From NCBI GenBank assembly GCA_964404825.1, contig CAYOLQ010000007.1, positions 1-64,000 of the forward strand: a DNA stretch of 64,000 nucleotides. The letters run 5' to 3'. This stretch comes from JACJXF01 sp964404825 (GTDB taxonomy: Bacteria > Bacteroidota > Bacteroidia > Bacteroidales > GCA-2748055). A program made the position numbers and the translations under genes. Position 1 is the stretch's first letter, and every line of letters begins with the position of its first letter. The notes beneath the pieces were generated by a model. The model did no database searches. It was given only the letters and a program-made list of their open reading frames with translations, and was not told the origin of the DNA. Positions 53,317-62,373 of this stretch are shown here, piece by piece.

Positions 53317-54669
53317 ATGAACATTACAAATCAAAAAGTTGACAATCTAAATGCAGTAGTAACCATCAAAGTTGTACCTGAAGACTATCAGGCTAAGGTT
53401 GATGAGGTATTGAAAGATTATAAAAAGAAAGCGAAAATAGACGGATTTCGCCCCGGTATGGTACCCATGGGCTTAGTTAAGAAGCTCTATTACAGACCTG
53501 TACTTGCTGAAGAAATCAATAAGCTCATTTCCGAAAATCTTATGAATTATATCAGGGATGAGAAGATCAAAATTCTTGGAGAACCCTTGCCCCATAAGGA
53601 TGATACTAAGGTAATCGACTTTGATAATGATACTGATTTTGAATTTTCTTTCGATATTGGTATGTATGAAGATTTTTCACTTAACATTTCGGAAAAGGAT
53701 AAGGTAACTTATTACACAATTAAGGTTGAGGATTCTGTGGTAAATGAATATTCCGATAATGTTACCAAACGTTTTGGCGACTTTAAGCCGGTTGAGAAAG
53801 CAGGCTCCGATGAACTCATCAAAGGTAACCTTAAACAGCTTGATGCTGAAGGCGGCACTCTTGAGAATGGAATTATAGCAGATAATATCAGCATGTCTCT
53901 GGATATGATGAAGGACGATTCTGTTAAGAAACTTTTCAAAGGAAAAATGGCCGGAGACAGTGTTGTTTTTGACATCAGAAAAGCATATCCCAGTGATGTT
54001 GAATTAAGCTCTCTTCTGAGGATTGACAAGGAACTACTGGCTTCTGTCCAGGGTCCGTTCAGAATTGAAATTGCAGAAATCCTGGAGTTTAAAAAACATG
54101 AGCTTAACCAGGAACTATTCGATAAGGTTTATGGCGAAAATGTTGTTACATCGGAAAAGGAATTCCATGACAAACTCATTGAAGAGCTAAAGGCTAATTA
54201 TGAAAGGGAATCGAATTACAAATTTGCTATTGACGCAAAGGATTATCTTATAAATAAAGCTAAACCGGCCTTACCTCTTGACTTTCTGAAAAGATGGATT
54301 CTAGAGGCCAACGAGAAGATGACCGCTGAAATGCTGGATAAGGAATTCGCAGATTATGAAAAGGAATTCCAGTGGCAATTAATAAAAGATCAGATGGTTC
54401 GTGAGAATGAGATTAAGGTTACTGAAGAAGAACTCCTCGATTTTTCTGTTGCCCTGGCTAAAAACCAGTTTTATCAGTACGGGCTCTATAATGTTCCCGA
54501 AGAACATATTATTCAGTATGCAAAAGAGCAGCTTGGAAAAAAAGAAGAGGCCCGCAGGCTGTATGAACAGAAATTCGAAGACAAAATCTATACATTTATG
54601 AAAGAAAAGGTGAAACTGGATAAAAAGGAGATTTCTGCAGAGAAATTTAAAAGCCTGTTTGAAAAGTAG
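53317..54669 (+). CDS. tig: Trigger factor, ribosome-associated chaperone
   Basis: 450 residues, close to the usual length. The N-terminal ribosome-binding domain contains the signature GFRPGMVPMGLVKK (about residues 45-58). The middle PPIase domain (about 150-250) is divergent, as in other Bacteroidota, and the C-terminal helical arms end with EEARRLYEQKFEDKIY. It binds nascent chains at ribosomal protein L23. The gene order tig-clpP-clpX is a classic conserved cluster. Confidence 0.93.
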   Translation: MNITNQKVDNLNAVVTIKVVPEDYQAKVDEVLKDYKKKAKIDGFRPGMVPMGLVKKLYYRPVLAEEINKLISENLMNYIRDEKIKILGEPLPHKDDTKVIDFDNDTDFEFSFDIGMYEDFSLNISEKDKVTYYTIKVEDSVVNEYSDNVTKRFGDFKPVEKAGSDELIKGNLKQLDAEGGTLENGIIADNISMSLDMMKDDSVKKLFKGKMAGDSVVFDIRKAYPSDVELSSLLRIDKELLASVQGPFRIEIAEILEFKKHELNQELFDKVYGENVVTSEKEFHDKLIEELKANYERESNYKFAIDAKDYLINKAKPALPLDFLKRWILEANEKMTAEMLDKEFADYEKEFQWQLIKDQMVRENEIKVTEEELLDFSVALAKNQFYQYGLYNVPEEHIIQYAKEQLGKKEEARRLYEQKFEDKIYTFMKEKVKLDKKEISAEKFKSLFEK

Positions 54670-54807
54670 AAAACCATCAAAATGCCACAGATTAAAGCTG
54701 TGCTCCTGAGTCCGATACTTTACGTCCGCAGTTATAATTGGTAAATAGCAGATAATTCTGCGAATCTGTAGCAAATTTCCTAAGTTTACACCAAAAAATC
54801 ATTTACT

Positions 54808-55491
54808 ATGAATCCAAAAGACGATTTCCGGAAATATGCAACAAAGCATATAGGCATCAGTAGTCAGAATCTCGATCGCTTTACTTCCGTTTACGACAGC
54901 TATATTTCACCTACAATTATCGAAGAGCGTCAGCTTAATATAGCTACTATGGATGTTTTCTCAAGACTCATGATGGATCGCATCATTTTCCTGGGAACTC
55001 CGATTGATGATTACGTGGCTAATATTATTCAGGCACAGCTTCTTTATCTCGAATCAGCCGATCCCTCTAAAGACATACAAATATATTTTAATACTCCCGG
55101 AGGAGGAGTACATGCCGGACTTGGTATATACGATACCATGCAATATATTTCTTCCGATGTTGCAACCATTTGTACCGGTATGGCAGCTTCTATGGGTGCT
55201 GTTCTGCTTTGTGCAGGCACCAAAGGCAAACGTTCAGCACTGAAACATTCACGTGTTATGATACATCAGCCTATGGGAGGCACACAGGGTCAGGCTTCCG
55301 ATATTGAAATCACAACACGGGAAATATTAAAACTAAAAAAGGAACTCTATCAGATTATTGCAGATCATTCCGGAAATCCATTTAAAAAAGTGGAAAAAGA
55401 TTCTGACCGTGACTACTGGATGACAGCTGATGAAGCAAAAACGTACGGAATGATCGATGAGGTTCTAATAAGGAATGCTCCCAAAAAGTGA
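54808..55491 (+). CDS. clpP: ATP-dependent Clp protease proteolytic subunit
   Basis: The 227-residue serine protease forms double heptamers with ClpX or ClpA. The catalytic triad is visible: Ser128 in GMAASMGAV, His153 in RVMIHQPMGG, and Asp in the later DRDYWMTADEA stretch. The N-terminus is about 25 residues longer than the E. coli mature form, the usual Bacteroidota length; a propeptide cannot be excluded. A near-consensus box TAAGTTTA (54781-54788) precedes the ATG. The stop overlaps a possible GTG start of clpX. Confidence 0.96.
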   Translation: MNPKDDFRKYATKHIGISSQNLDRFTSVYDSYISPTIIEERQLNIATMDVFSRLMMDRIIFLGTPIDDYVANIIQAQLLYLESADPSKDIQIYFNTPGGGVHAGLGIYDTMQYISSDVATICTGMAASMGAVLLCAGTKGKRSALKHSRVMIHQPMGGTQGQASDIEITTREILKLKKELYQIIADHSGNPFKKVEKDSDRDYWMTADEAKTYGMIDEVLIRNAPKK

Positions 55492-55508
55492 CAAAAACAA
55501 ATAGTAAA

Positions 55509-56732
55509 ATGGACCGATGCTCTTTTTGCGGTAGGGAAAAGAAGGATACCAACCTGCTTATTGCAGGTATATCGGGACACATATGCGACCGCTGTATTGA
55601 TCAGGCATATACAATTGTGCAGGAAGAAATCGGGAAAAAAGGGGATTTTAATCTTGATTTGGTTAAACTTCTTAAACCTGCCGAAATTAAAAATTTCCTC
55701 GACCTTTATGTTATTGGTCAGGATGAGGCGAAAAAATACCTTGCAGTTGCTGTTTATAATCACTACAAGCGCCTGATGCAGACAAATACCAAAGAGGATG
55801 TTGATGTAGAGATTGAAAAGTCAAATATCATTCTGGTTGGTGAAACAGGTACCGGCAAAACACTTCTCGCCCGTACAATTGCAAAAATGCTTCATGTTCC
55901 CTTTACTATTGTTGATGCAACTGTTCTTACTGAAGCTGGCTATGTTGGTGAGGATATTGAAAGCATTTTAACAAGACTTTTGCAGGTTGCAGACTATAAT
56001 GTTGATGCTGCTGAAAAAGGAATTGTGTTTATTGATGAAATCGATAAAATTGCCAGGAAGGGAGATAACCCCAGCATCACCCGCGATGTATCCGGTGAAG
56101 GCGTTCAACAGGGACTTCTGAAACTTCTGGAAGGTTCGGTTGTTAATGTGCCTCCCCAGGGTGGACGAAAACATCCCGACCAGAAGATGATTCCGGTTAA
56201 TACAAAAAATATTCTTTTTATCTGTGGGGGAGCATTCGACGGTATTAACAGAAAAATTGGTCAACGATTGAATACACAGGTGGTTGGTTATACCGCCAGT
56301 AAAGCAAAAGACCATATTGACCGCGATAATCTCCTTCAGTATATAGCACCTCAGGACTTAAAGGCATTCGGATTAATTCCTGAAATTATTGGCAGATTAC
56401 CAATTCTTACCTACCTGAATCCTTTGGATCGGATTACTTTGAGGCGCATTCTTACTGAGCCAAGAAATGCTATCATAAAACAATATGAAAAATTGTTTCA
56501 TATGGATGGTATAACTCTCAGCTGGGATGAACAGGTTCTCGATTACATAGTTGATAAAGCTATAGAATTTAAACTCGGAGCACGCGGACTTCGTTCAATT
56601 TGCGAGGTAATCATTATTGATGCAATGTTTGATCTCCCTTCCAAAAATGAAAAAGAAGTAAATATCGGACTTGGATACGCAAAGGAGAAGCTCGAGAAGG
56701 CAAATATTCAAAGGCTAAAGATGACCGGGTGA
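55509..56732 (+). CDS. clpX: ATP-dependent Clp protease ATP-binding subunit ClpX
   Basis: 407 residues from the ATG at 55509 (MDRCSFCGRE). A GTG in the same frame at 55488 overlaps the clpP stop (GTGA) and would add seven residues. The N-terminal zinc domain has CSFCGR and CDRC. The AAA+ core has Walker A GETGTGKTLLAR, Walker B FIDEIDKIAR, and the family's SGEGVQQGLLKLLEG, GGRKHPDQ and GLIPEIIGRLP; sensor 2 is LGARGLRSI. It unfolds tagged proteins and feeds them to ClpP. Confidence 0.96.
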   Translation: MDRCSFCGREKKDTNLLIAGISGHICDRCIDQAYTIVQEEIGKKGDFNLDLVKLLKPAEIKNFLDLYVIGQDEAKKYLAVAVYNHYKRLMQTNTKEDVDVEIEKSNIILVGETGTGKTLLARTIAKMLHVPFTIVDATVLTEAGYVGEDIESILTRLLQVADYNVDAAEKGIVFIDEIDKIARKGDNPSITRDVSGEGVQQGLLKLLEGSVVNVPPQGGRKHPDQKMIPVNTKNILFICGGAFDGINRKIGQRLNTQVVGYTASKAKDHIDRDNLLQYIAPQDLKAFGLIPEIIGRLPILTYLNPLDRITLRRILTEPRNAIIKQYEKLFHMDGITLSWDEQVLDYIVDKAIEFKLGARGLRSICEVIIIDAMFDLPSKNEKEVNIGLGYAKEKLEKANIQRLKMTG

Positions 56733-56824
56733 GGTATTAAAGAGTATTTGAATATTATGTTTCATTGCACTTTCTGTTCCGGTTCGCATTTTTGAAGTAT
56801 TTTCAAAGTTTACCTTGTTCGATA

Positions 56825-57754
56825 ATGAAACCTAAACTTAGTCTGGTTTATCTCAGTCTTATCCTGGCGATGCTTTTGTGGGGATATACTTTTGTAGCCT
56901 TCAAATTTGCTTTGGAATCTTTTGGGCCTATCAGCATAATCTTTTTAAGACTTATTATCTCAGTTGTATTTCTCTTCGGTATTTCTTTAATAATGGGTAA
57001 GCTGCAGCCTATAAGAAAAAGCGATTATAAGTTTTTTGTCCTGCTTGCTTTTTTTGAACCATTTCTTTATTTTCTGGGGGAGAGTTTCGGATTAACCTAC
57101 GTTTCCTCTACTATGGGTTCTGTGATCATCGCGATTATCCCTCTAATTGTACCAATTGCTGCATATTTCATTTACCGTGAACGTCTCACTATCCTTAACT
57201 GGATTGGTCTTGTGGTTTCCTTTATAGGAGTAATTGCTGTAGTTTTTGCAAGCGACGTGGAAATAGTTGCCCGTCTGAAAGGGGTTTTACTTTTGTTTCT
57301 GGCGGTTTTATCTGCGGTTGGATATTCCCTTACTGTTAAGGGACTTTCGCACAAATATAACGGTTTTACCATTACAGCCTATCAGAATGCTCTGGGATTA
57401 GTGATGTTCCTTCCATTATTTCTCTGGTTTGATGCAGGAAGTATTCTGAGTCTCAAGCCAACAACAGCAGCATGGACTTCTTTATTATATCTGGGGATTT
57501 TCGGATCTTCACTGACTTTTGTTTTATTCACTTTTTCAATCAGGGAAATTGGAGCTTCCAGAGCGAATATTTTTACTAACCTTATTCCCGTTTTTACAGC
57601 TATTCTTTCGTATTTCCTTCTCAAAGAAGCAATGCCGGGACTAAAGGTTGCCGGTATTTTCATCGTTCTTATCGGAGTATTCTTATCGCAGGTACAGTCC
57701 ATAAAACTCAGAAAGCAAAAAATACCTCCCGTTAATTATCAGTTTCCCGCATAA
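56825..57754 (+). CDS. EamA/DMT-family transporter (second paralogue)
   Basis: 309 residues from the ATG at 56825, which puts the first helix right after MKPKLSLVY. The frame is open 20 codons further upstream, giving a Phe-rich extension with no family support. Ten predicted transmembrane helices form two EamA repeats (LLWGYTFVAFKFALESFGP and FGSSLTFVLFTFSIREIGASRA). The substrate is unknown. It is only distantly similar to the EamA gene at 35912. It is first of a three-gene group with gaps of 9 and 14 bases. Confidence 0.85.
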   Translation: MKPKLSLVYLSLILAMLLWGYTFVAFKFALESFGPISIIFLRLIISVVFLFGISLIMGKLQPIRKSDYKFFVLLAFFEPFLYFLGESFGLTYVSSTMGSVIIAIIPLIVPIAAYFIYRERLTILNWIGLVVSFIGVIAVVFASDVEIVARLKGVLLLFLAVLSAVGYSLTVKGLSHKYNGFTITAYQNALGLVMFLPLFLWFDAGSILSLKPTTAAWTSLLYLGIFGSSLTFVLFTFSIREIGASRANIFTNLIPVFTAILSYFLLKEAMPGLKVAGIFIVLIGVFLSQVQSIKLRKQKIPPVNYQFPA

Positions 57755-57763
57755 TTCATTCTT

Positions 57764-58267
57764 ATGGCATATTCCGCAAGTGACATAGAAAGAAAAGCTT
57801 TTGAGGATGATAAAGCCAACAGGCAACTAATAAAAAGTTTAAAAAAGAAGTATCCCCGCAATCTCGATGAGATAGTTCATGACGCACATTTCCGCGCATT
57901 TGAAAAAATTGATTGTCTGTCTTGCGCAAATTGTTGCAGGTCACTTGGACCAAGGCTAATTGATAAAGATATTGAAAGACTATCGAAATACCTGAAGATG
58001 AAATCTTCTCTTGTAATTCAAAACTGGCTGAGAATTGATGAAGATGGAGATTATGTTTTCAGGGAAATGCCTTGTCCTTTTCTCGAAGCGGATAACCGGT
58101 GTAAGGTATATGAAAACAGGCCAAAGGCATGCAGAGAATATCCTCATACCGACAGGAAAAAATTTCACCAATTGCTCGATCTGACTCTTAAAAACAGCTA
58201 TGTTTGTCCCGCTGTAAATGAAATTTTTGGCGAACTCCATATCCTGAAATCAGCAGGAAAACTATAG
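57764..58267 (+). CDS. YkgJ-type Zn/Fe-S cluster-binding family protein
   Basis: 167 residues. The Cys pattern CLSCANCCR (about residues 51-59) followed by PCPFLEADNRCKVYENRPKAC (Cys at about 105, 113, 123) and a late YVCPAV is that of the YkgJ/UPF0153 family, annotated as zinc- or iron-chelating. The function is not established; some members are thought to carry an iron-sulfur cluster. No signal peptide, so cytoplasmic. Likely co-transcribed with the EamA and glycosyltransferase genes on either side. Confidence 0.85.
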   Translation: MAYSASDIERKAFEDDKANRQLIKSLKKKYPRNLDEIVHDAHFRAFEKIDCLSCANCCRSLGPRLIDKDIERLSKYLKMKSSLVIQNWLRIDEDGDYVFREMPCPFLEADNRCKVYENRPKACREYPHTDRKKFHQLLDLTLKNSYVCPAVNEIFGELHILKSAGKL

Positions 58268-58281
58268 CTAAAACCACCAGT

Positions 58282-59337
58282 ATGAAGTATTTCTTCATCG
58301 TTCAGGGAGTAGGAATGGGGCACACAACCCAGTCTCTGGCATTGCGGTTCATGCTTGAGAAAAATGGTCATGAAGTGGTTAATAGTTTTATAGGAACCAA
58401 CGTTTTCTCCGGTAAAAATCCCTTTTACAAGTCTTTACATCATGAAAGTTTTTTTAGTCCGGTACTGTTGAACAGAACAAACAAAAAGGGAATTAACCTG
58501 TTTACCAGCTTTTGTTTCAACTTAATTATATCACCCGTTTACCTTTTTTCCATATTCAGAATTGCATACAGGATCAGAACATCAGATGCAAATGCCGTTA
58601 TTGTTTTTTATGATTTCATTGGACAACTGGGATCATTCTTATCTTTCTCACGAAAACCTGTTTATTCTGTTTCTCATCATTTTTTCTTCAGACATCCGGT
58701 TTTCACCTGGCCCGAAAAACGGAAAGCAGAACGGTGGTTACTCAAAATTCATTCCCGGCTGGCATCGCTAGGCGCAAGGAAAATACTGGCTCTCTCTTTT
58801 ACAAGCGAAGAATCCATCCCTTCAGAAAAAATTGTGGTTGTACCACCTCTATTAAGACCGGAAATTCTTTATGCTGAGGCAGTTTCAGGTGATCATGTTC
58901 ATGTTTATTGTTTGCATTCCGGATTTTTGGATATAATTGTAAGTTTGGCTATACGAACTCCCCAAAAAAAATTTAAAGTGTTTCTGCACGAACAGGATAG
59001 TAAAACTGAAATTCCAAAAAATATTGATGTTTTATTAATTTCAGGGGAGGAGTTTATTGAGTCCTTAAGAACATGTGGAACGGTAATATGTACTGCCGGA
59101 TTTGAGACTCCGTCCGAAGCAGTTTATCTGAACAAAGCTCTTATCCTTATCCCTTCAGAAGCCCATTTTGAGCAATATTGCAATGCTCTGGATGCAACCA
59201 GGGCGAAGGCTGCAGCGTTTCGGGAACCATTTATTCTTAATGAACTTCCCGGTTATAAAAATAATCCTGCACATTTTCCGTTTATCACATGGATTGGTTC
59301 GGCCGAAAAAACATTTCTTAAAATTTTAACCGAATGA
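58282..59337 (+). CDS. GT-B fold glycosyltransferase, unknown acceptor
   Basis: The 351-residue protein starts with FFIVQGVGMGHTTQSLAL, a glycine loop like that of MurG and family 28/1 glycosyltransferases, and its C-terminal half has CTAGFETPSEAVYLNKALILIP, the nucleotide-sugar end of such enzymes (about residues 272-293). A hydrophobic stretch (about 75-95) may mediate membrane attachment. Both the sugar donor and the acceptor are unknown. Its stop codon lies inside the left base of a terminator. Confidence 0.75.
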   Translation: MKYFFIVQGVGMGHTTQSLALRFMLEKNGHEVVNSFIGTNVFSGKNPFYKSLHHESFFSPVLLNRTNKKGINLFTSFCFNLIISPVYLFSIFRIAYRIRTSDANAVIVFYDFIGQLGSFLSFSRKPVYSVSHHFFFRHPVFTWPEKRKAERWLLKIHSRLASLGARKILALSFTSEESIPSEKIVVVPPLLRPEILYAEAVSGDHVHVYCLHSGFLDIIVSLAIRTPQKKFKVFLHEQDSKTEIPKNIDVLLISGEEFIESLRTCGTVICTAGFETPSEAVYLNKALILIPSEAHFEQYCNALDATRAKAAAFREPFILNELPGYKNNPAHFPFITWIGSAEKTFLKILTE

Positions 59338-59363
59338 ACAGCTTGTGAACCAGGTTGTTTTTT
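59337..59363 (+). terminator. Terminator of the EamA-YkgJ-GT group
   Basis: A 9-bp stem pairs AACAGCTTG (59337-59345) with CAGGTTGTT (59351-59359), with two G-U pairs and a 5-base loop, followed by TTTT. It overlaps the last base of the stop codon. Confidence 0.7.
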
Positions 59364-59383
59364 AGTATGTTTAAACATTGGAA

Positions 59384-59413
59384 TTTGACCGGATTTACTA
59401 TCTGAAAAATTTG
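59384..59413 (+). promoter_or_regulatory. Probable porQ promoter
   Basis: TTTG (59384-59387), an 18-base spacer and AAAATTTG (59406-59413, one mismatch from TAnnTTTG) lie just before the porQ ATG at 59427. Confidence 0.4.
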
Positions 59414-59426
59414 CAGGTACGTTTAC

Positions 59427-60503
59427 ATGAAGAAATCACTTTTTATTATTTCATTACTAATAAGCCTCACCGCCAATTTAAGTTCTCAGATTGGTGGTCA
59501 TTATACTTATGCCTTTCTGAATCTTACAAATTCAGCCAGAGTAGCTTCTCTTGGAGGAAAATCTGTTTCAATCTGGGGTGATGATCTGAATATGCCTTTT
59601 CATAACCCGTCCCTGCTTAATCCTTCCATGGATAAACATTTAGTTTTTAACTATGTCGGGTATTTCGATGGTATAAAGTACGGATATGCCAGCTATGCAC
59701 GTGATTTTAAGAAAGCAGGAACCTTTGCAGCCGGAATGCATTATTCAAATTATGGGACATTTACTGCCGCAAATGAATTGGGAGTTATTACCGGAGAATT
59801 CAGGGCTGCCGAGTATGCCCTGAATCTTATTTATTCCCGGAAAATCGACAGTCTGATTAGTGTTGGAGTGAATGTGAAACCAATTTATTCGAATCTTGAA
59901 ACCTATAATTCTTTAGGCGTTTCTACAGATATCGGAATCACATATTTTAATCCTGATCGTCTGTTTGGAGCTGCAGTTGTAATTAAAAATCTCGGCACTC
60001 AGATTATTAAATACTATGAGGGTGCCGATCGTGAAAACCTCCCATTCGAAATTCAGGCCGGGGTATCACAGAAACTTCAGCATGCCCCCTTTCGTTTTTC
60101 ACTTACTTTACAGCATCTTCAGAAATATGATCTTACCTATGAGAGTACCATTGATAATAGTAATATCTATGATCCCCTGAATGGTGAAAAAGTTGGTAAA
60201 AATAAGCTGGAAACTCTGGGAGATAAACTTATGCGTCATGCAATTATCGGGATGGAATTTTTACCCGGGGAAAATTTTTATGTTAATCTGGGATATAATT
60301 ATCAGAGACGACAGGAACTTAAGGCGGGTATAAGTCCGGGAATGGTTGGATTTTCATGGGGTTTTGGACTTAAAGTAAAAAAATACCGATTCAGTTACGG
60401 ACGTTCAACGTACCATCTCGCCGGTGCCTCAAATCATTTCTCATTAAGCGTTAATCTTTCTGAGTTTTATTCGCGCCAGCAGCCGCAAAGTAAAGTTGAT
60501 TAA
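59427..60503 (+). CDS. porQ: Type IX secretion system protein PorQ
   Basis: The 358-residue protein has a signal peptide (MKKSLFIISLLISLTANLSSQ). The mature part begins GGHYTYAFLNLTNSARVASLGGK, typical of PorQ/PorV-like outer-membrane beta-barrels of the FadL fold, with SLLNPSMDKHLVFNYVGYFDGIKYG and a C-terminal SLSVNLSEFY. PorQ is part of the T9SS apparatus of Bacteroidota. It sits just upstream of cmk and ispH, the same neighbourhood as in many Bacteroidota. The substrate class is represented in the window by the adhesin at 3-7232. Confidence 0.85.
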   Translation: MKKSLFIISLLISLTANLSSQIGGHYTYAFLNLTNSARVASLGGKSVSIWGDDLNMPFHNPSLLNPSMDKHLVFNYVGYFDGIKYGYASYARDFKKAGTFAAGMHYSNYGTFTAANELGVITGEFRAAEYALNLIYSRKIDSLISVGVNVKPIYSNLETYNSLGVSTDIGITYFNPDRLFGAAVVIKNLGTQIIKYYEGADRENLPFEIQAGVSQKLQHAPFRFSLTLQHLQKYDLTYESTIDNSNIYDPLNGEKVGKNKLETLGDKLMRHAIIGMEFLPGENFYVNLGYNYQRRQELKAGISPGMVGFSWGFGLKVKKYRFSYGRSTYHLAGASNHFSLSVNLSEFYSRQQPQSKVD

Positions 60504-60565
60504 AAAACACTCTTCCCGGTTTATTAATAATTCGATTTTAAAGTGGAATTAAGTTTCAGGAATGC

Positions 60566-60573
60566 TATTTTTG
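60566..60573 (+). promoter_or_regulatory. -7 box of cmk
   Basis: TATTTTTG matches TAnnTTTG exactly. It falls 18 bases before the chosen cmk ATG (60592) and overlaps the upstream in-frame start at 60562, so it supports the internal start. No clear -33 element. Confidence 0.35.
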
Positions 60574-60591
60574 TTATTCAATATACTTTTT

Positions 60592-61302
60592 ATGAATAGC
60601 AGCCTTCCACCCCTGGTCATCGCAATCGACGGACATTCATCTACAGGTAAAAGCACTTTCGCAAAGGCAATTGCTGCCCTGCTTGGATATACCTACATTG
60701 ACAGCGGGGCTATGTACAGAGCCGTTACATTGTTTGCTCTCAGGGAGAAAATAATTATTGGAGAGCATGTTGATGAGCCTAAACTGGAAGAAGCAATAGA
60801 CCTGGTAATGATTTCTTTTGTTAAAAACGCCAATAATGGCAGAATCGAGATGCATCTGAATCTTGAAAATGTAGAAGATGAAATCAGGGGAATTAAAGTT
60901 TCGGAGAAGGTCAGCATAATTAGTAAAATAGCATTTGTAAGAAAAAAAATGGTCCGATTCCAGCGCAGAATGGGAGAGAATAAGTCGGTGGTCATGGATG
61001 GACGCGACATTGGAACAGTTGTATTTCCTAAAGCAGATATTAAAATATTTATGACTGCTGATCCCATAATCCGCGCTGAAAGGAGATTCAGGGAACTTCA
61101 GGAAAATGGAGTGAAAATTACAATTCAGGAAGTTGAACATAATATCCTTGAACGCGATTTTATTGATCAGAACAGAGAGGAAAGCCCTTTAAGAAAGGCC
61201 GATGATGCTCTGGTTCTGGACAATAGCTATATGACACCGGCTGAACAGATGAACTGGTTTAAAAAACTTATTTCCGAAAAATACAATTATCACATTTCAT
61301 GA
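60592..61302 (+). CDS. cmk: Cytidylate kinase
   Basis: 236 residues from the ATG at 60592 (MNSSLPPLVIAIDG). The frame is open ten codons earlier, but that extension is hydrophobic and covers a promoter box. The enzyme phosphorylates CMP and dCMP. The P-loop is DGHSSTGKST, the substrate-binding SGAMYRAVTLFAL and GRDIGTVVFPKADIKIFMTA are typical of bacterial Cmk, and the lid is RRFRELQ. The stop overlaps the start of ispH by 4 bases (ATGA), so the two are coupled. Confidence 0.94.
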   Translation: MNSSLPPLVIAIDGHSSTGKSTFAKAIAALLGYTYIDSGAMYRAVTLFALREKIIIGEHVDEPKLEEAIDLVMISFVKNANNGRIEMHLNLENVEDEIRGIKVSEKVSIISKIAFVRKKMVRFQRRMGENKSVVMDGRDIGTVVFPKADIKIFMTADPIIRAERRFRELQENGVKITIQEVEHNILERDFIDQNREESPLRKADDALVLDNSYMTPAEQMNWFKKLISEKYNYHIS

Positions 61303-62168
61303 AAATCCGGATAGAGGAAAAAGCAGGCTTTTGTTATGGTGTTGTAAAAGCAGTTGGCATGGCTGATGAAATTCTCAACCGGGGTGAGACTCTTTACAGT
61401 CTGGGACAGATGGTTCACAATGAGATGGAAGTGAAACGACTCGAACAGAAAGGTCTGATAATTATAAGTCATGAAGAACTTGCTTCGCTTCGGAATTGTA
61501 AGATTCTCATCAGGGCTCACGGTGAACCACCTTCAACATATGAAATTGCGCGAAAGAACAATATTGAGCTTATCGACGGAACATGTCCCATTGTAAAAAA
61601 AATCCAGGCAGGAATACTGTCAAGAGCTGTTGAAAAAGATACTCTAATAGTTATCTTTGGAAAGGCTGATCACCCGGAGGTTAAAGGACTTTACGGACAG
61701 TCTCCTGAAAACAGTATTATTATTCAGTCTGCTGAAGAAACGGGTGAACTGCCATTTGCCCCGGTTATTCACCTGTATTCACAAACTACCATGGATTCAG
61801 ATGCATTTCTGGTAATCGTATCCCTGATTGAGCAGAAACAGAAATTGTCAGGCGGAAAGTTAATTGTTCATAATTCTATTTGTGGTCACGTTTCGCACAG
61901 AAAGCCCGGGCTTGAAAAATTCGCTGCTGAAAATGATGTTGTTATTTTTGTCGGAGGCACCAAAAGTTCCAATGGAAAAGTACTTTTTCAGATATGCAAA
62001 GAGGTTAATCCAAAGAGTTATTTTATAGGGAGTCCCGGTGAATTGGACGATTCATGGTTTTCAGGAGCAGAATCGGTTGGAATTACCGGAGCCACATCCA
62101 CACCCCGGTGGCAAATAGAGGAAATTGCAGGGAAAATAAGGGAATTCATCGAAAGTCCTTCCAACTAA
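61299..62168 (+). CDS. ispH: 4-hydroxy-3-methylbut-2-enyl diphosphate reductase
   Basis: The 289-residue enzyme performs the last step of the MEP isoprenoid pathway, reducing HMBPP to IPP and DMAPP. The [4Fe-4S] ligands are visible as Cys in GFCYGVVKA (Cys12), DGTCPIVKK (about Cys92) and SICGH (about Cys191). Substrate-binding motifs are HGEPP, FGKADHPEVKGL and GGTKSSNGK, ending with GITGATSTPRW. Its presence implies isoprenoids come from the MEP route. It is coupled with cmk. Confidence 0.95.
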   Translation: MKIRIEEKAGFCYGVVKAVGMADEILNRGETLYSLGQMVHNEMEVKRLEQKGLIIISHEELASLRNCKILIRAHGEPPSTYEIARKNNIELIDGTCPIVKKIQAGILSRAVEKDTLIVIFGKADHPEVKGLYGQSPENSIIIQSAEETGELPFAPVIHLYSQTTMDSDAFLVIVSLIEQKQKLSGGKLIVHNSICGHVSHRKPGLEKFAAENDVVIFVGGTKSSNGKVLFQICKEVNPKSYFIGSPGELDDSWFSGAESVGITGATSTPRWQIEEIAGKIREFIESPSN

Positions 62169-62186
62169 CCAGATCAGGCTTTCTTC

Positions 62187-62218
62187 CGGTTTGTATATCA
62201 TGGCACATACAAATCCTT
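62187..62218 (+). terminator. Possible terminator after ispH
   Basis: GGTTTGTAT (62188-62196) pairs with ATACAAATC (62207-62215) through about 9 bp with one G-U pair, followed by CTTTGG. A weak T tract makes the call tentative; position between ispH and the pfkA promoter supports it. Confidence 0.35.
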
Positions 62219-62283
62219 TGGAAAACACGGAATCTCATTTACTGAATTGTAATGTAATTTGTTAATCATAAATTAATTTAAAG

Positions 62284-62316
62284 TTGAGATTGTTATTTGT
62301 TTAAGTATTATTTTTG
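62284..62316 (+). promoter_or_regulatory. Promoter of pfkA
   Basis: TATTTTTG (62309-62316) is an exact TAnnTTTG, with TTG (62284-62286) 22 bases upstream. It would give a leader of about 50 bases. Confidence 0.5.
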
Positions 62317-62373
62317 CATCTGTGTTTTCCGGTATAGGGAAAGCCGCATTTTGTAAAGCAAAACAATTTATAC

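Noticed and set aside
54748..54761. Small GCAGA/TCTGC hairpin between tig and clpP
   Set aside because: A 5-bp stem is expected by chance in a gap of this size and no regulatory context supports it.
60637..61140. 167-codon minus-strand frame opposite cmk
   Set aside because: The plus strand encodes a clear cytidylate kinase; the antisense frame has biased, gene-unlike composition.
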